Positions 16,177 to 25,228 are shown, counted from the first letter of the stretch. The stretch: DNA of 64,000 nt from Longibaculum muris (GCF_004343035.1 NZ_SMCQ01000001.1:1-64000); one strand, 5' to 3'. The notes: generated by a model from the sequence alone, not told the origin. Numbers and translations: made by a program.

Positions 16177-17241
16177 ATGATTCAAATTCAAGATAAATAC
16201 TTAGACATTCCTCTTATTCAAGGTGGAATGGGAGTTGGTGTTTCTTTATCATCACTGGCAGGACATGTCGCAATGTGTGGTGGAATGGGTGTCATTAGTG
16301 CTGCTCATCCAGGCTATCTTTATGAAGGTTTTCGCCAAAATCCTATCGCAACAAATTGCCAAGCAATTAAAGATCATATCAAACGTGCTAAAGAGATTGC
16401 TCAAGGTCATGGGTTGATTGGTGTGAATATTATGGTCGCAGGACAGGGTTATGAAGATCTTGTTAAAGCTTCTGTTGATGGAGGATGTGATGCGATTATT
16501 TCGGGGGCTGGACTTCCGTTAGATTTACCGAAATATGCCAAAGGAAAAACCTTGTTAGCACCAATTGTCTCAAGTGGAAAAGCGGCAAGATTAATTGCGA
16601 GAGTCTGGGAAAAACGTTATCAATATACACCTGATTTTGTGGTTATTGAAGGTAGTGAAGCGGGTGGACATTTAGGTTTTAAAAAAGAAGATCTGTTAAA
16701 TGGAACTTGTCAGACATTGAGTGAAATCTTAGCTGATGTGAAAAAAGAATTAAAACCTTTTGAGGAAAAATTTAAAAAGATGATTCCTATTTTTGTCGCA
16801 GGAGGTATTGATTCAGGAAAGAAAATTGCTCAGTTTATTCATTTAGGAGCAACTGGTGTCCAAATCGCAACACCTTTTATCGCAACTTATGAATGTGATG
16901 CCTCTCAAGCTTTTAAAGATGCTGTCATTCAAGCATGTGATGAAGATATTGAAATAGTGAAAAGTCCAACAGGTTTTCCAGGTCGTGCCATTGTGAATGA
17001 GTTTGTGAAAAAGACCCGAATGACAGGCAATATCACAATGAAAAATTGTCTTCACTGTATGATTCCATGTACACCAGAAGATACACCTTATTGTATAAGT
17101 GAAGCCTTAATTCAAAGTGTTAAAGGCAATGTTGAAAATGGATTGGTTTTTGTTGGAACACAAGCAGCTAAAATCACAAAAATGAAACATGTCAATGAAT
17201 TGATTCAAGAGTATATGAATGAAATGGAGGAATATCTATGA
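16177..17241 (+). CDS. FabK/NMO-family flavoprotein with a four-cysteine motif; FabX-like candidate
   Basis: A 354-residue TIM-barrel protein of the nitronate monooxygenase family, clearly different from the adjacent FabK. FMN-binding elements are visible (IPLIQGGMGVGVS, VIEGSEAGGHLG, FVAGGIDSGKK, TGVQIATPF). Near the C-terminus it has C291-x2-C294-x3-C298-x7-C306, suitable for an iron-sulfur cluster. Helicobacter pylori FabX is a NMO-family flavoprotein with a [4Fe-4S] cluster that dehydrogenates and isomerises acyl-ACP to make unsaturated fatty acids. The fab operon has no FabM, FabA or second FabZ-like isomerase, so a FabX-like role is plausible. Function is inferred; a generic NMO activity is the alternative. 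Confidence 0.65.
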   Translation: MIQIQDKYLDIPLIQGGMGVGVSLSSLAGHVAMCGGMGVISAAHPGYLYEGFRQNPIATNCQAIKDHIKRAKEIAQGHGLIGVNIMVAGQGYEDLVKASVDGGCDAIISGAGLPLDLPKYAKGKTLLAPIVSSGKAARLIARVWEKRYQYTPDFVVIEGSEAGGHLGFKKEDLLNGTCQTLSEILADVKKELKPFEEKFKKMIPIFVAGGIDSGKKIAQFIHLGATGVQIATPFIATYECDASQAFKDAVIQACDEDIEIVKSPTGFPGRAIVNEFVKKTRMTGNITMKNCLHCMIPCTPEDTPYCISEALIQSVKGNVENGLVFVGTQAAKITKMKHVNELIQEYMNEMEEYL

Positions 17242-18152
17242 AATTAGGATTTATCTTTGCTGGGCAAGGTGCTCAATATGTGGGAATGGGAAAAGAACTT
17301 TATGAACAATATGAAGTGGCTAGAGACGTTTTCAATCAAGCACATATTGATATTGATGTCAAAAAAGTTTGTTTTGAAGGACCAGAAGATATTTTAAATG
17401 AAACATCTTATGCGCAACCTTGTTTATTAACAACTTCACTAGCAATTGCACGTGTTATTGAATCCTATGGTATTTATCCTGATTATGTGGCTGGACTTTC
17501 TTTAGGGGAATATTCGGCTTTAACATATGCTGGAGCATTTGATCTTCAAGATGCCATTGCGATTGTAAGACGTAGAGGTCAATTGATGAGTGAAGCTTTA
17601 CCAGCAGGAACGACTTCAATGGCAGCTGTTTTAGCAATGGATGCCAGTCGCATTGAAGATGTCATTAAAGATATAGATGATGTAACAATTGCAAATTATA
17701 ACTGTCCTGGACAAATTGTTATTACTGGGAAAAAAGAAGCCGTTGAAAAAGCATCAGAAAAATTAAAAGAAGCTGGAGCGAAGCGTGTAATTCCTTTAAA
17801 GGTTTCAGGAGCTTTCCATTCACCATTACTTGAAGATGCTTCAATGAAATTAAAAGCAGAATTAGAAAAATATGATATTCATCAACCACAAATTCCAGTT
17901 GTTTATAATATTTCTGGAAAAGAAGAAGATGGAAATCTTATTGATATTTTAACCAAACAAATCAAATCAAGTGTCTACTTTTATCAATCACTTCAATACA
18001 TGATTGCGCATGGGGTTGAAGCCTTTGTGGAAATAGGGCCAGGCAAAGCCTTAAGTGCATTTGTGAAAAAAACAGATAAATCAATTCCTGTTTATAGTGT
18101 TGATAGTATAGAAAGTTTAAATCAATTGTTAGGAGCGTTGAAAGATGAATAA
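17238..18152 (+). CDS. fabD: Malonyl-CoA:ACP transacylase
   Basis: Transfers malonyl from CoA to ACP. The nucleophile Ser88 sits in GLSLGEYSAL, the catalytic His in SGAFHSPLL, and the N-terminal FIFAGQGAQYVGMGKELY is typical. Length is 304 residues. It overlaps its upstream neighbour by 4 bases and fabG by 8. Confidence 0.97.
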   Translation: MKLGFIFAGQGAQYVGMGKELYEQYEVARDVFNQAHIDIDVKKVCFEGPEDILNETSYAQPCLLTTSLAIARVIESYGIYPDYVAGLSLGEYSALTYAGAFDLQDAIAIVRRRGQLMSEALPAGTTSMAAVLAMDASRIEDVIKDIDDVTIANYNCPGQIVITGKKEAVEKASEKLKEAGAKRVIPLKVSGAFHSPLLEDASMKLKAELEKYDIHQPQIPVVYNISGKEEDGNLIDILTKQIKSSVYFYQSLQYMIAHGVEAFVEIGPGKALSAFVKKTDKSIPVYSVDSIESLNQLLGALKDE

Positions 18153-18879
18153 AGTTGCAGTGATTACCGGAGCAGCGCGTGGTATTGGAAAAGCGATTGC
18201 GCTTAAGTTTGCAAGTCAAGGATATCATGTTGTGATCAATTATCGTGGAAGTGAAGAAAAAGCCAATGCTGTTAAAGAACAGTGCATAGCATTAGGTGTA
18301 GAGGCATTGACTTATCAAGGTGATGTCAGTCATTATCAAGAGATGGAAGATATGATGAAAGCTGTCATGGAAAAATTTGGACGTATTGATGTGTTAGTCA
18401 ATAATTCAGGGATTACCAAGGATCAGTTATTATTAAAAATGGATAGTGAATCATTTATGGATGTAATTGATGTGAATTTAAAAGGCACTTTCAATACAAT
18501 CAAAGCTGTCAGTCGAATTATGATGAAACAAAAATCAGGAGTGATTATCAATATGTCTAGTGTGATTGGTGAAATTGGTAATGCTGGTCAAGCCAATTAT
18601 GCAGCGAGTAAAGCTGGTGTTTTAGGCTTAACAAAATCAATTGCCAAGGAATTTGCCCCACGTCATATTCGTGTCAATGCGATTGCTCCAGGATTTATTG
18701 CAACTGATATGACAGATGTTTTAAATGAACAAACAAAAGAAAATATCTTACAAGCCATTCCTTTAAAATCATTAGGTGAGGCTGAAGATGTCGCTAACGT
18801 TGCTTATTTTTTAGCAAGTGATGATGCGAAATATATAACAGGCCAAGTCATTAATGTAGATGGTGGCATGGTGATGTAA
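18145..18879 (+). CDS. fabG: 3-oxoacyl-ACP reductase
   Basis: A short-chain dehydrogenase of 244 residues that reduces beta-ketoacyl-ACP with NADPH. The Rossmann motif TGAARGIGKAIA, the NNSGIT segment, and the Ser-Tyr-Lys triad (MSSVIG, then NYAASKAG) are present. The C-terminal ITGQVINVDGGMVM is typical of FabG. It lies between fabD and fabF, as in many Firmicutes. Confidence 0.96.
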   Translation: MNKVAVITGAARGIGKAIALKFASQGYHVVINYRGSEEKANAVKEQCIALGVEALTYQGDVSHYQEMEDMMKAVMEKFGRIDVLVNNSGITKDQLLLKMDSESFMDVIDVNLKGTFNTIKAVSRIMMKQKSGVIINMSSVIGEIGNAGQANYAASKAGVLGLTKSIAKEFAPRHIRVNAIAPGFIATDMTDVLNEQTKENILQAIPLKSLGEAEDVANVAYFLASDDAKYITGQVINVDGGMVM

Positions 18880-18892
18880 GGAGGAAACAAGA

Positions 18893-20134
18893 ATGAAAAA
18901 AAGAGTAGTAATTACAGGAATGGGAGTTGTTTCACCCATTGGAAATACAGTTGATGAAATGTGGAATAGTATTACTCATCAAATCTGTGGAATTGATGAA
19001 ATTACGCATTTTGATACAACTGATTATAAAGTCAAATTAGCAGGTGAAGTTAAAAATCTTGATAGTGAATACTATTTTAGTAAACGTGAATTAAAGTTTA
19101 ATGATCGTTTTACACAATTTGCAAGGATTGTATCTAAACAAGCAATTGAAAATGCAAATCTTGATTTAGAAACAATCAATAAAGATCGTTTTGGAGTGAT
19201 TATTGGTTCTGGAATTGGTGGTGTAGAATCCATTGAAAAAGCAGAACAAACTTTATTCAATCGTGGTCCATCAAAAGTTTCTCCTTATTTTATACCAATG
19301 ACTTTAATCAATTTAGCAGCTGGAAGTGTAGCTATTGATTTAGGAGCCAAAGGGCATGTTTCATCTGTGGTTACAGCATGTGCGGCTGGGACAAATGCAA
19401 TTGGTGAAGCATTTCATAAAATTAGAGATGGTTATGAAGATGTAATGATTGCTGGAGGAAGTGAAGCTTCTATTACACCATTAGCAGTTGCGGGATTTGC
19501 GTCAATGAAAGCTTTGCATACTGGTGTAGATAAGAATCGTGCTTCGATTCCTTTTGACCAAGAACGTAGTGGCTTTGTCATGGGTGAAGGAGCAGCAGTT
19601 CTTGTATTAGAAGATTTACAACATGCTTTGAATCGTGGTGCAAAAATCTATGGTGAAATTGTTGGCTATGGAGCGACTTGTGATGCTTATCATATGACTG
19701 CCCCATTATCTGATGGAAGTGGTGGTGGAAAAGCAATGAAGAATGCTTTAGCTGATGCTTCATTAAAACCAAGTGAAATTGATTATATCAATGCGCATGG
19801 AACAAGTACACCTTTAAACGATAAAACAGAAACTGCTGCAGTTAAATATGCTTTTGGTGATCATGCCTATGCTTTAGCCATGTCATCAACAAAATCATAT
19901 ACAGGACATCTTTTAGGTGCCAGTGGTGCTTTAGAATCTGTTATTTGTTTAAAAGCTTTAGAAGATGGTTATATTCCAGCGACTATTCATTATCAAAATA
20001 AAGATGAAGAATGTGATTTAGATATTGTTGCTAATGTTGGAAGAAATCAAGACATTCATTATGCCATGAACAATTCATTAGGTTTTGGTGGGCATAATGC
20101 TTCATTAATATTTAAAAAATGGGAGGAAGAATAA
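18893..20134 (+). CDS. fabF: 3-oxoacyl-ACP synthase II (KASII)
   Basis: The elongating condensing enzyme, 413 residues. Catalytic Cys163 lies in VTACAAGTNAIG, and the two active-site histidines in INAHGTSTPLND and SYTGHLLGASG. GFGGHNASLIF is at the C-terminus. It has its own AAGGAGGAA ribosome site and shares one base with fabZ (TAATG). Confidence 0.97.
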   Translation: MKKRVVITGMGVVSPIGNTVDEMWNSITHQICGIDEITHFDTTDYKVKLAGEVKNLDSEYYFSKRELKFNDRFTQFARIVSKQAIENANLDLETINKDRFGVIIGSGIGGVESIEKAEQTLFNRGPSKVSPYFIPMTLINLAAGSVAIDLGAKGHVSSVVTACAAGTNAIGEAFHKIRDGYEDVMIAGGSEASITPLAVAGFASMKALHTGVDKNRASIPFDQERSGFVMGEGAAVLVLEDLQHALNRGAKIYGEIVGYGATCDAYHMTAPLSDGSGGGKAMKNALADASLKPSEIDYINAHGTSTPLNDKTETAAVKYAFGDHAYALAMSSTKSYTGHLLGASGALESVICLKALEDGYIPATIHYQNKDEECDLDIVANVGRNQDIHYAMNNSLGFGGHNASLIFKKWEEE

Positions 20135-20565
20135 TGTTATATAATTCTAATGAAATTCAAAAAATTATTCCTCACCGCTATCCTTTTTTGTTGGTAGATT
20201 GTATTGAAAGTATTAGTGAAGATGGAAAAACAATTGTTGGGAGAAAATGTGTGACTGCTAATGAAATGCAGTTTTTAGGACACTTTCCTGATAAACATGT
20301 GATGCCAGGTGTTTTAATTATTGAAGCCCTTGCTCAAACAGGTTGTGTTTTGTTATTGTCAAAAGAAGAAAACAAAGGAAAAATTGCTTTCTTTGCCGGT
20401 ATTAATAAAGCTAGATTTAAAAGACAAGTCATTCCTGGAGATGTTTTAACTATGACTGTCACTTTGACAAAAGAAAAAGGTGGCATTTATTTTGCCACCA
20501 TCCAAGCGAAAGTTGAAGATGAAATTGCAGTAACTGGGGAAATTATGTGTGCTGTGGGGGAATAA
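20134..20565 (+). CDS. fabZ: 3-hydroxyacyl-ACP dehydratase
   Basis: A 143-residue hot-dog-fold dehydratase. The start ATG 20134 is 7 bases after GGAGG; an in-frame ATG 15 bases earlier would run through that site. Hallmarks are IPHRYPFLLVD and the active-site helix GHFPDKHVMPGVLIIEALAQTG with catalytic His and Glu. It is the last gene of the operon, and its 3' end overlaps convergent birA by 23 bases. The overlap means full-length fab transcripts are antisense to the end of birA. Confidence 0.96.
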   Translation: MLYNSNEIQKIIPHRYPFLLVDCIESISEDGKTIVGRKCVTANEMQFLGHFPDKHVMPGVLIIEALAQTGCVLLLSKEENKGKIAFFAGINKARFKRQVIPGDVLTMTVTLTKEKGGIYFATIQAKVEDEIAVTGEIMCAVGE

Positions 20566-21508
20566 CCTTACGAATAGACACTTCACCAGATTGTAAGATT
20601 TTCTCTTGACCATCAACGATTAATGTTAAACTTGCATCATCGTTAATTGCAGACACATAAGCAGGATATTGCTGATTGTTTTCATAAACCATGATGTCTT
20701 GGTGTAAAACATAGGAATGTTGTCGATAGGTTTTAAGAAAAGATAGACTTGATAATTTTGAATAATCATCATAGAAGAAATTTAAAAAATCTATGATGAT
20801 TTTTTGTCTTGGAACAAACAAATCGCATTGATCTTCAAGACAACCCGCAATCCCTTGTAAATCCTCTGGCATATCATAGTGATGGACATTGATTCCAACC
20901 CCTACAATCATACTCTCAAGACGAGCCGTATTCATTTCTAAACTTGCTTCACATAAAATACCACAGACTTTTAAATCATTTAAAATAATATCATTCACCC
21001 ATTTGATTTGGGGAAATAAAGGATAATTCTTTTGAATAGCCTTGACAACTGCTACTCCACAACAAGCTGTAATCTTTAACGAATCATAAATCGTTAAATT
21101 AGGTTTTAACATCAATGACAAATAAATACCCTTTTGACAAGGCGAATGAAAACTTCTGCCATTACGACCTTTACCACTTGTTTGTTGATTAGCAATAATG
21201 ATATCTCCTTGCTTAAAATCATGTGTTTTCATATATTGATTGGTTGAGTCAATCTCATCAAAATAATGAATATCTTGATAAAAACTTGGTATTTTCTCCT
21301 TGATTTGCTCAATAAAAATCACATCATTCTCAAGTGTTAAACAATATCCTTTCTTTGTAGATGTTTGAATATGATAGCCTTTCTCTTTTAATTTTTTGAT
21401 TTGTGTAGATATTGTCATTCTTGAGACATGTAATTCTTCACTGATTTGTTGGCCAGAAATAAAATGACCTTGATGTTTTTGTAATATTTCGAGTAATTTC
21501 TTTTCCAT
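20543..21508 (-). CDS. birA: Bifunctional biotin ligase / biotin operon repressor BirA
   Basis: Attaches biotin to AccB and represses biotin genes. An N-terminal winged helix (ISGQQISEELHVSRMTISTQIKKLKEKGY) shows that this is a DNA-binding, group II BirA. The catalytic domain carries QTSGKGRNGRSF (GRGRxG-type biotinoyl-AMP loop) and KWVNDI, and the C-terminal small domain ends the protein. I start it at ATG 21508 (MEKKLLEIL). The longer GTG start would fall inside the -10 box. There is no Shine-Dalgarno sequence before this ATG, and the promoter places the transcript start on or next to its A. Its target operator precedes bioY. Confidence 0.93.
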   Translation of the reverse strand: MEKKLLEILQKHQGHFISGQQISEELHVSRMTISTQIKKLKEKGYHIQTSTKKGYCLTLENDVIFIEQIKEKIPSFYQDIHYFDEIDSTNQYMKTHDFKQGDIIIANQQTSGKGRNGRSFHSPCQKGIYLSLMLKPNLTIYDSLKITACCGVAVVKAIQKNYPLFPQIKWVNDIILNDLKVCGILCEASLEMNTARLESMIVGVGINVHHYDMPEDLQGIAGCLEDQCDLFVPRQKIIIDFLNFFYDDYSKLSSLSFLKTYRQHSYVLHQDIMVYENNQQYPAYVSAINDDASLTLIVDGQEKILQSGEVSIRKVIPPQHT

Positions 21509-21510
21509 GA

Positions 21511-21681
21511 GCACATTATACTGCACAGTTTCAAAATTATCAAGAATATCAAAGTCATGGGTTAAGATTTGGAGTTGTCAAGGAGCATCAAATTGTTTCT
21601 GGTGAGTATTCTGATATTTATTATCATCATCTTGCTTTAGCAACTATATGTAGTGTTCCATTGATTTTAGAATATTTATAA
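21511..21681 (+). pseudogene. Possible decayed gene 3' end (unidentified)
   Basis: A reading frame with protein-like composition (SHGLRFGVVKEHQIVSGEYS, then DIYYHHLALATICSVPLILEYL) ends at TAA 21679-21681. It has no start codon or ribosome site, and its 5' end runs into birA's promoter. It looks like the C-terminus of a lost gene. I do not recognise the family. The remainder of 21682-21798 shows nothing else clear. Confidence 0.35.
21515..21543 (-). promoter_or_regulatory. birA promoter, predicted to give a leaderless mRNA
   Basis: On the minus strand, -35 TTGATA (21543-21538), 17-bp spacer, and consensus -10 TATAAT (21520-21515). The start codon A is at 21508, seven bases after the -10, which is where transcription should begin. 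Confidence 0.7.
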
Positions 21682-21830
21682 AATCATTTATATCCGTCTT
21701 GTGATGCTTAAAATAAGTATGACATCGTAGAAATGATTATATGATTGTAATGTGATATTGTCCTTATTAGGTAAATTTTAACAATAAAGATAATATTGTA
21801 TAATAGCTTAAGTATAAGTGAGGGAAAAAT

Positions 21831-22544
21831 ATGAAATTAAGCTATCAAGTTGGACAAAAACCATTATGGAGTCAACTCTACGATATATTAGAAATGCGTA
21901 TATTAAGTGGTGAATATAAAGAAGGGGATACTTTACCTAGCGAAGTTGCTATTATGCAAGAATTTGATGTTTCAAGAATAACAGTGAGACAAGCTATGGA
22001 TAAATTAATTCAAGCTCAATTGATTTCTCGTCAAAGAGGCAAGGGGACTGTTGTTTTAAAGTATAAAAATAAAGTGACAACAGCTTTTCAATCTTCTTTT
22101 CAAGAAGTAAAAGAAAAGAATCAATTAAAAGATCGACAAGTTATAGCAGTTGAATCTGTAAAAGCTCCTAGTGAAGTTGCATATTTTTTTGATATTCCTA
22201 CATCTGATTCAGTTATAAAACTAACCCGACAAACTTTTATTAATGAAGAAGTTGTTGCTTGTTATGAAACCTATCTGCATCCACTTGTTCCATTGACAGT
22301 TCAGGATGATTTTAAAGGTTCTTTGTATACAAAATTAGAAATAGCATCCTATCCTATAACAAATGTTATGGAAAAAATATCAGCCGCACTAATAAGTACA
22401 CAAGAAAAAAAGATATTTTCAATTGAGCAAGATGAAGCAGTGATGCATCGTATACGAATGGGGTATTCTCATGATTTGGCAATTGAATATACATATGCGA
22501 CTTATCTTGCTAGAGGATATGAATTAATAATAGATTTAAAATAA
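21831..22544 (+). CDS. GntR family regulator with UTRA ligand domain (HutC type)
   Basis: A 237-residue regulator. The N-terminal winged helix reads LWSQLYDILEMRILSGEYKEGDTLPSE... then SRITVRQAMDKLIQ and RQRGKGTVV. From about residue 95 it has a UTRA domain that binds small effectors such as sugar phosphates, amino acids or phosphonates. It is placed before a three-gene ABC importer on the same strand, which it probably controls. Repeats in the intergenic region (22601-22673) are candidate operators. A consensus -10 TATAAT (about 21799-21804) precedes it. Confidence 0.9.
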   Translation: MKLSYQVGQKPLWSQLYDILEMRILSGEYKEGDTLPSEVAIMQEFDVSRITVRQAMDKLIQAQLISRQRGKGTVVLKYKNKVTTAFQSSFQEVKEKNQLKDRQVIAVESVKAPSEVAYFFDIPTSDSVIKLTRQTFINEEVVACYETYLHPLVPLTVQDDFKGSLYTKLEIASYPITNVMEKISAALISTQEKKIFSIEQDEAVMHRIRMGYSHDLAIEYTYATYLARGYELIIDLK

Positions 22545-22593
22545 TAAAGTTTATCAACATATGATGATGTGTTGATAGACTTTATTTTCTTTT
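22544..22593 (+). terminator. Terminator after the GntR gene
   Basis: 16-bp stem (22544-22559 and 22570-22585, one G-T pair) with 10-nt loop, then TTTTCTTTT. Confidence 0.8.
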
Positions 22594-22600
22594 CAATAAA

Positions 22601-22673
22601 ATGTTATGACATTGTGATGTTATTATTGCAAATCAGCAAGATAAGTACTATAATAATATTGTAATGTTATGAC
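22601..22673. repeat. Direct repeats upstream of the ABC importer; candidate operator region
   Basis: ATGTTATGAC occurs exactly at 22601-22610 and 22664-22673 (63 bp apart, about six helical turns), with a third ATGTTAT at 22617-22623. Related ATTGTAATGTGAT occurs upstream of the GntR gene near 21744. They could bind the GntR regulator; this is untested. Confidence 0.4.
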
Positions 22674-22830
22674 TATATAAATATATAATTTATTGCTATA
22701 ACAAATCTTGAAAATATAAAATAAAAGAAAATTTCAATGAATAATATAAATTTTTGTATCATCATATTTTGATAGACAATGCATACACATTTTTATTTAT
22801 CATAAATTATAGATGTAGGGTTTTAAGAGT

Positions 22831-22902
22831 TGAGTTTAATGAAAAAATATATCTTCTAAAATGATATCTTATTCAACATTCATTATCTTTTCATTAAACT
22901 CA
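22831..22902. repeat. Perfect 15-bp inverted repeat in the importer leader
   Basis: TGAGTTTAATGAAAA (22831-22845) and its exact complement (22888-22902) flank 42 bases of AT-rich sequence. There is no T-tract after the second arm, so it is not an ordinary terminator. It lies 145 bases before the lipoprotein gene. The remaining sequence to 23046 holds no other recognisable element. Confidence 0.6.
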
Positions 22903-23046
22903 CTCCCTAATTTTGAGGTTAGTTAGTTTGTAAAGACAATTGTTTTAAACGATATGCCTATTACATAAAGAAATAGAGGTGATAAACAAAGAAAGACGGC
23001 AAGACAAAATTGAATAATATTATTTAAAAAGAGGAGGAAGTATATC

Positions 23047-24075
23047 ATGAAAAAATTTTTAAAGGTCTTGTTAGCAGGTGTTTTAGTGTCAGGAGCACTC
23101 GTTGGATGCTCACAATCAGATTCTAAAGATGCAGGGAAGGTTGTTATTTATTCACCAAATACTGAAAATGAAGTGAATAGTATTATTCCAGCATTTGAAG
23201 AATCAACAGGTATTAAGGTAGAATTGGTACAAGGAAAAACTGGAGAAATGGTAACTCGTATTGATTCAGAAAAGGGAAATCCTCAAGCAGATATTCTTTG
23301 GGGTGGAATGAATTTAGGGGTTTATACAACAAATCCTGATCTATGGGAAAAATATGTTTCACCTAATGAAAATTTGATTGATGAAAATTATCGTAATACA
23401 ACTGGATATTTTACTAATTATTTATTATCTGGTTCAGGATGTTTTATCTTAAATAATAAGTTAATAAAAGAATTAGGTGTAGAAGTAAAAGGTTACAAAG
23501 ATTTATTAAATCCAAAATTAAAAGGAAAAATTGCTTCAGGTGATCCAACTTCATCATCAAGTGCTTGGGCTGAATTAACAAATATGTTACTTGTTATGGG
23601 TGAAAAGAAGTATGATGATAAAGCTTGGGATTATGTAAAAGATTTTGTTAAACAATTAGATGGTGTTGAATTATCAAGTTCTTCAGCTGTTTATAAAGGT
23701 GTTGCTGAAGGTGAATATGCAGTCGGTGTTTCTTATGAAGATCCTTGCGTTTCATTACTTCAAGATGGTGCTGATGTCACAGTTGTTTATCCAGAAGAAG
23801 GTGCGGTTTGGTTACCAGCTGCCGCTGCTGTGATTAAAGGGGCACCAAATATGGAACAAGCTAAAAAATTTATTGACTTCCTTATCTCTGATGAATGTCA
23901 AAAAATTATTAGTGGATTAACAGTACGTGGAACAAATACAAAGATGAAATCTACTAATAAATATATGAAACCAATGTCTGAAATTAACGTAGCTTATGAA
24001 GATATTAAATATTGTGCTGATCACAAAACTGAATGGCAAGCTAAATATGCAGAAATAAAACGATCAGTCAAATAA
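23047..24075 (+). CDS. ABC importer substrate-binding lipoprotein (AfuA/2-aminoethylphosphonate type)
   Basis: A 342-residue exported lipoprotein: signal KKFLKVLLAGVLVSGALVGC with lipobox cysteine 21. The mature part is an extracellular-solute-binding family 1 fold similar to iron(III), sugar-phosphate (AfuA) and putative 2-aminoethylphosphonate binders (NTENEVNSIIPAFEESTGIKVE, then QADILWGG). Together with a fused permease and a UTRA regulator, this is the layout of putative 2-aminoethylphosphonate importers, but substrate cannot be fixed from sequence. It is the first gene of the importer operon with a GAGGAGG ribosome site. Confidence 0.85.
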   Translation: MKKFLKVLLAGVLVSGALVGCSQSDSKDAGKVVIYSPNTENEVNSIIPAFEESTGIKVELVQGKTGEMVTRIDSEKGNPQADILWGGMNLGVYTTNPDLWEKYVSPNENLIDENYRNTTGYFTNYLLSGSGCFILNNKLIKELGVEVKGYKDLLNPKLKGKIASGDPTSSSSAWAELTNMLLVMGEKKYDDKAWDYVKDFVKQLDGVELSSSSAVYKGVAEGEYAVGVSYEDPCVSLLQDGADVTVVYPEEGAVWLPAAAAVIKGAPNMEQAKKFIDFLISDECQKIISGLTVRGTNTKMKSTNKYMKPMSEINVAYEDIKYCADHKTEWQAKYAEIKRSVK

Positions 24076-24097
24076 AAATGAAGATTGGAGAAAATAT

Positions 24098-25228
24098 ATG
24101 AGCGTCGAAATTAAAATTAATAATGCCATTAAAAGATATGGTGATAATACAATTATTGGCGATCTTTCTCTAGATGTCAGGGAGGGTGAATTTTTCACTC
24201 TCCTTGGACCATCTGGATGTGGGAAAACAACATTATTACGTATGATTGCTGGCTTTAATTCTATTGAAGGTGGAGATTTTTATTTTAATGATAAGAGAAT
24301 CAATGATATTGATCCAGCTAAAAGAAATATTGGAATGGTTTTTCAAAACTATGCGATTTTTCCTCATTTAACAGTCAAAGATAATGTCGCTTTTGGTTTG
24401 AAAAATAAAAAAGTTCCTAAAGAACAAATTGAAGTTGAAACAACTAAGTTTATGAAGTTAATGCATATTGATCAATATGCTGATCGTTTACCAGAAAGAT
24501 TGTCAGGTGGTCAACAACAACGTGTTGCTTTAGCAAGAGCACTTGTCATTCAACCTGATGTTTTGTTGATGGATGAACCATTAAGTAACCTAGATGCAAA
24601 GCTACGTGTTGAAATGCGTACAGTCATTAAACAGATTCAAAATAATGTTGGAATTACAACTGTTTATGTGACTCATGATCAAGAAGAAGCAATGGCTGTT
24701 AGTGATCGTATTGCTGTTATGAAAGATGGAGATATTCAACATATTGGAACACCTAAAAATATTTATCAAAGACCAGCTAATTTATTTGTTTCTACATTTA
24801 TTGGTAGAACAAATGTTTTAAAGGGTCAATTGGTTATAAAAGATGAAAAATGTTATTTAAAATTAACTGATGATTATATGGTTTTAATGGATAATATTAA
24901 AACCGAAGAACAAAAAGACATGAATGTTGTAGCATCAATTAGACCAGAAGAATTTGTTATTCATACCAATCATCATGAAGGATTAAAGGCGATTGTCGAT
25001 GAGAGTATTTTCTTGGGGTTAAATACTCATTATCTTGTACGTAGTGAAGATGGTGAGGAATATGAAATTATTCAAGAATCGAAGATTGATAGTATTATTG
25101 AAAAAGGAACTGAAATTTATTTAACAGTTAAATCTGAAAAAATTAATATTTTTAATGAGGATGGTAGTCGTAATATATTAAATGGAGTTCAAAATGATGG
25201 TGAACAGTATTTTAAGAAAAAGGAATAG
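24098..25228 (+). CDS. ABC importer ATPase (PotA/FbpC/PhnT type)
   Basis: A 376-residue ATPase with Walker A GPSGCGKTT, Q-loop FQNYAIFPHLT, complete signature LSGGQQQR, Walker B LLMDEPLSNLDAKLR and switch VTHDQEEAM. After residue ~240 a TOBE-type regulatory domain follows (FVSTFIGRTNVLKG...). This CUT1/MOI-like layout is shared by iron, polyamine, sugar-phosphate and phosphonate importers. It energises the permease encoded immediately downstream. Confidence 0.94.
   Translation: MSVEIKINNAIKRYGDNTIIGDLSLDVREGEFFTLLGPSGCGKTTLLRMIAGFNSIEGGDFYFNDKRINDIDPAKRNIGMVFQNYAIFPHLTVKDNVAFGLKNKKVPKEQIEVETTKFMKLMHIDQYADRLPERLSGGQQQRVALARALVIQPDVLLMDEPLSNLDAKLRVEMRTVIKQIQNNVGITTVYVTHDQEEAMAVSDRIAVMKDGDIQHIGTPKNIYQRPANLFVSTFIGRTNVLKGQLVIKDEKCYLKLTDDYMVLMDNIKTEEQKDMNVVASIRPEEFVIHTNHHEGLKAIVDESIFLGLNTHYLVRSEDGEEYEIIQESKIDSIIEKGTEIYLTVKSEKINIFNEDGSRNILNGVQNDGEQYFKKKE

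Noticed and set aside
22545-23046. Metabolite riboswitch before the ABC importer
   Set aside because: The inverted repeat has a long AT-rich loop and no conserved aptamer signature that I recognise, so it is listed only as a repeat.
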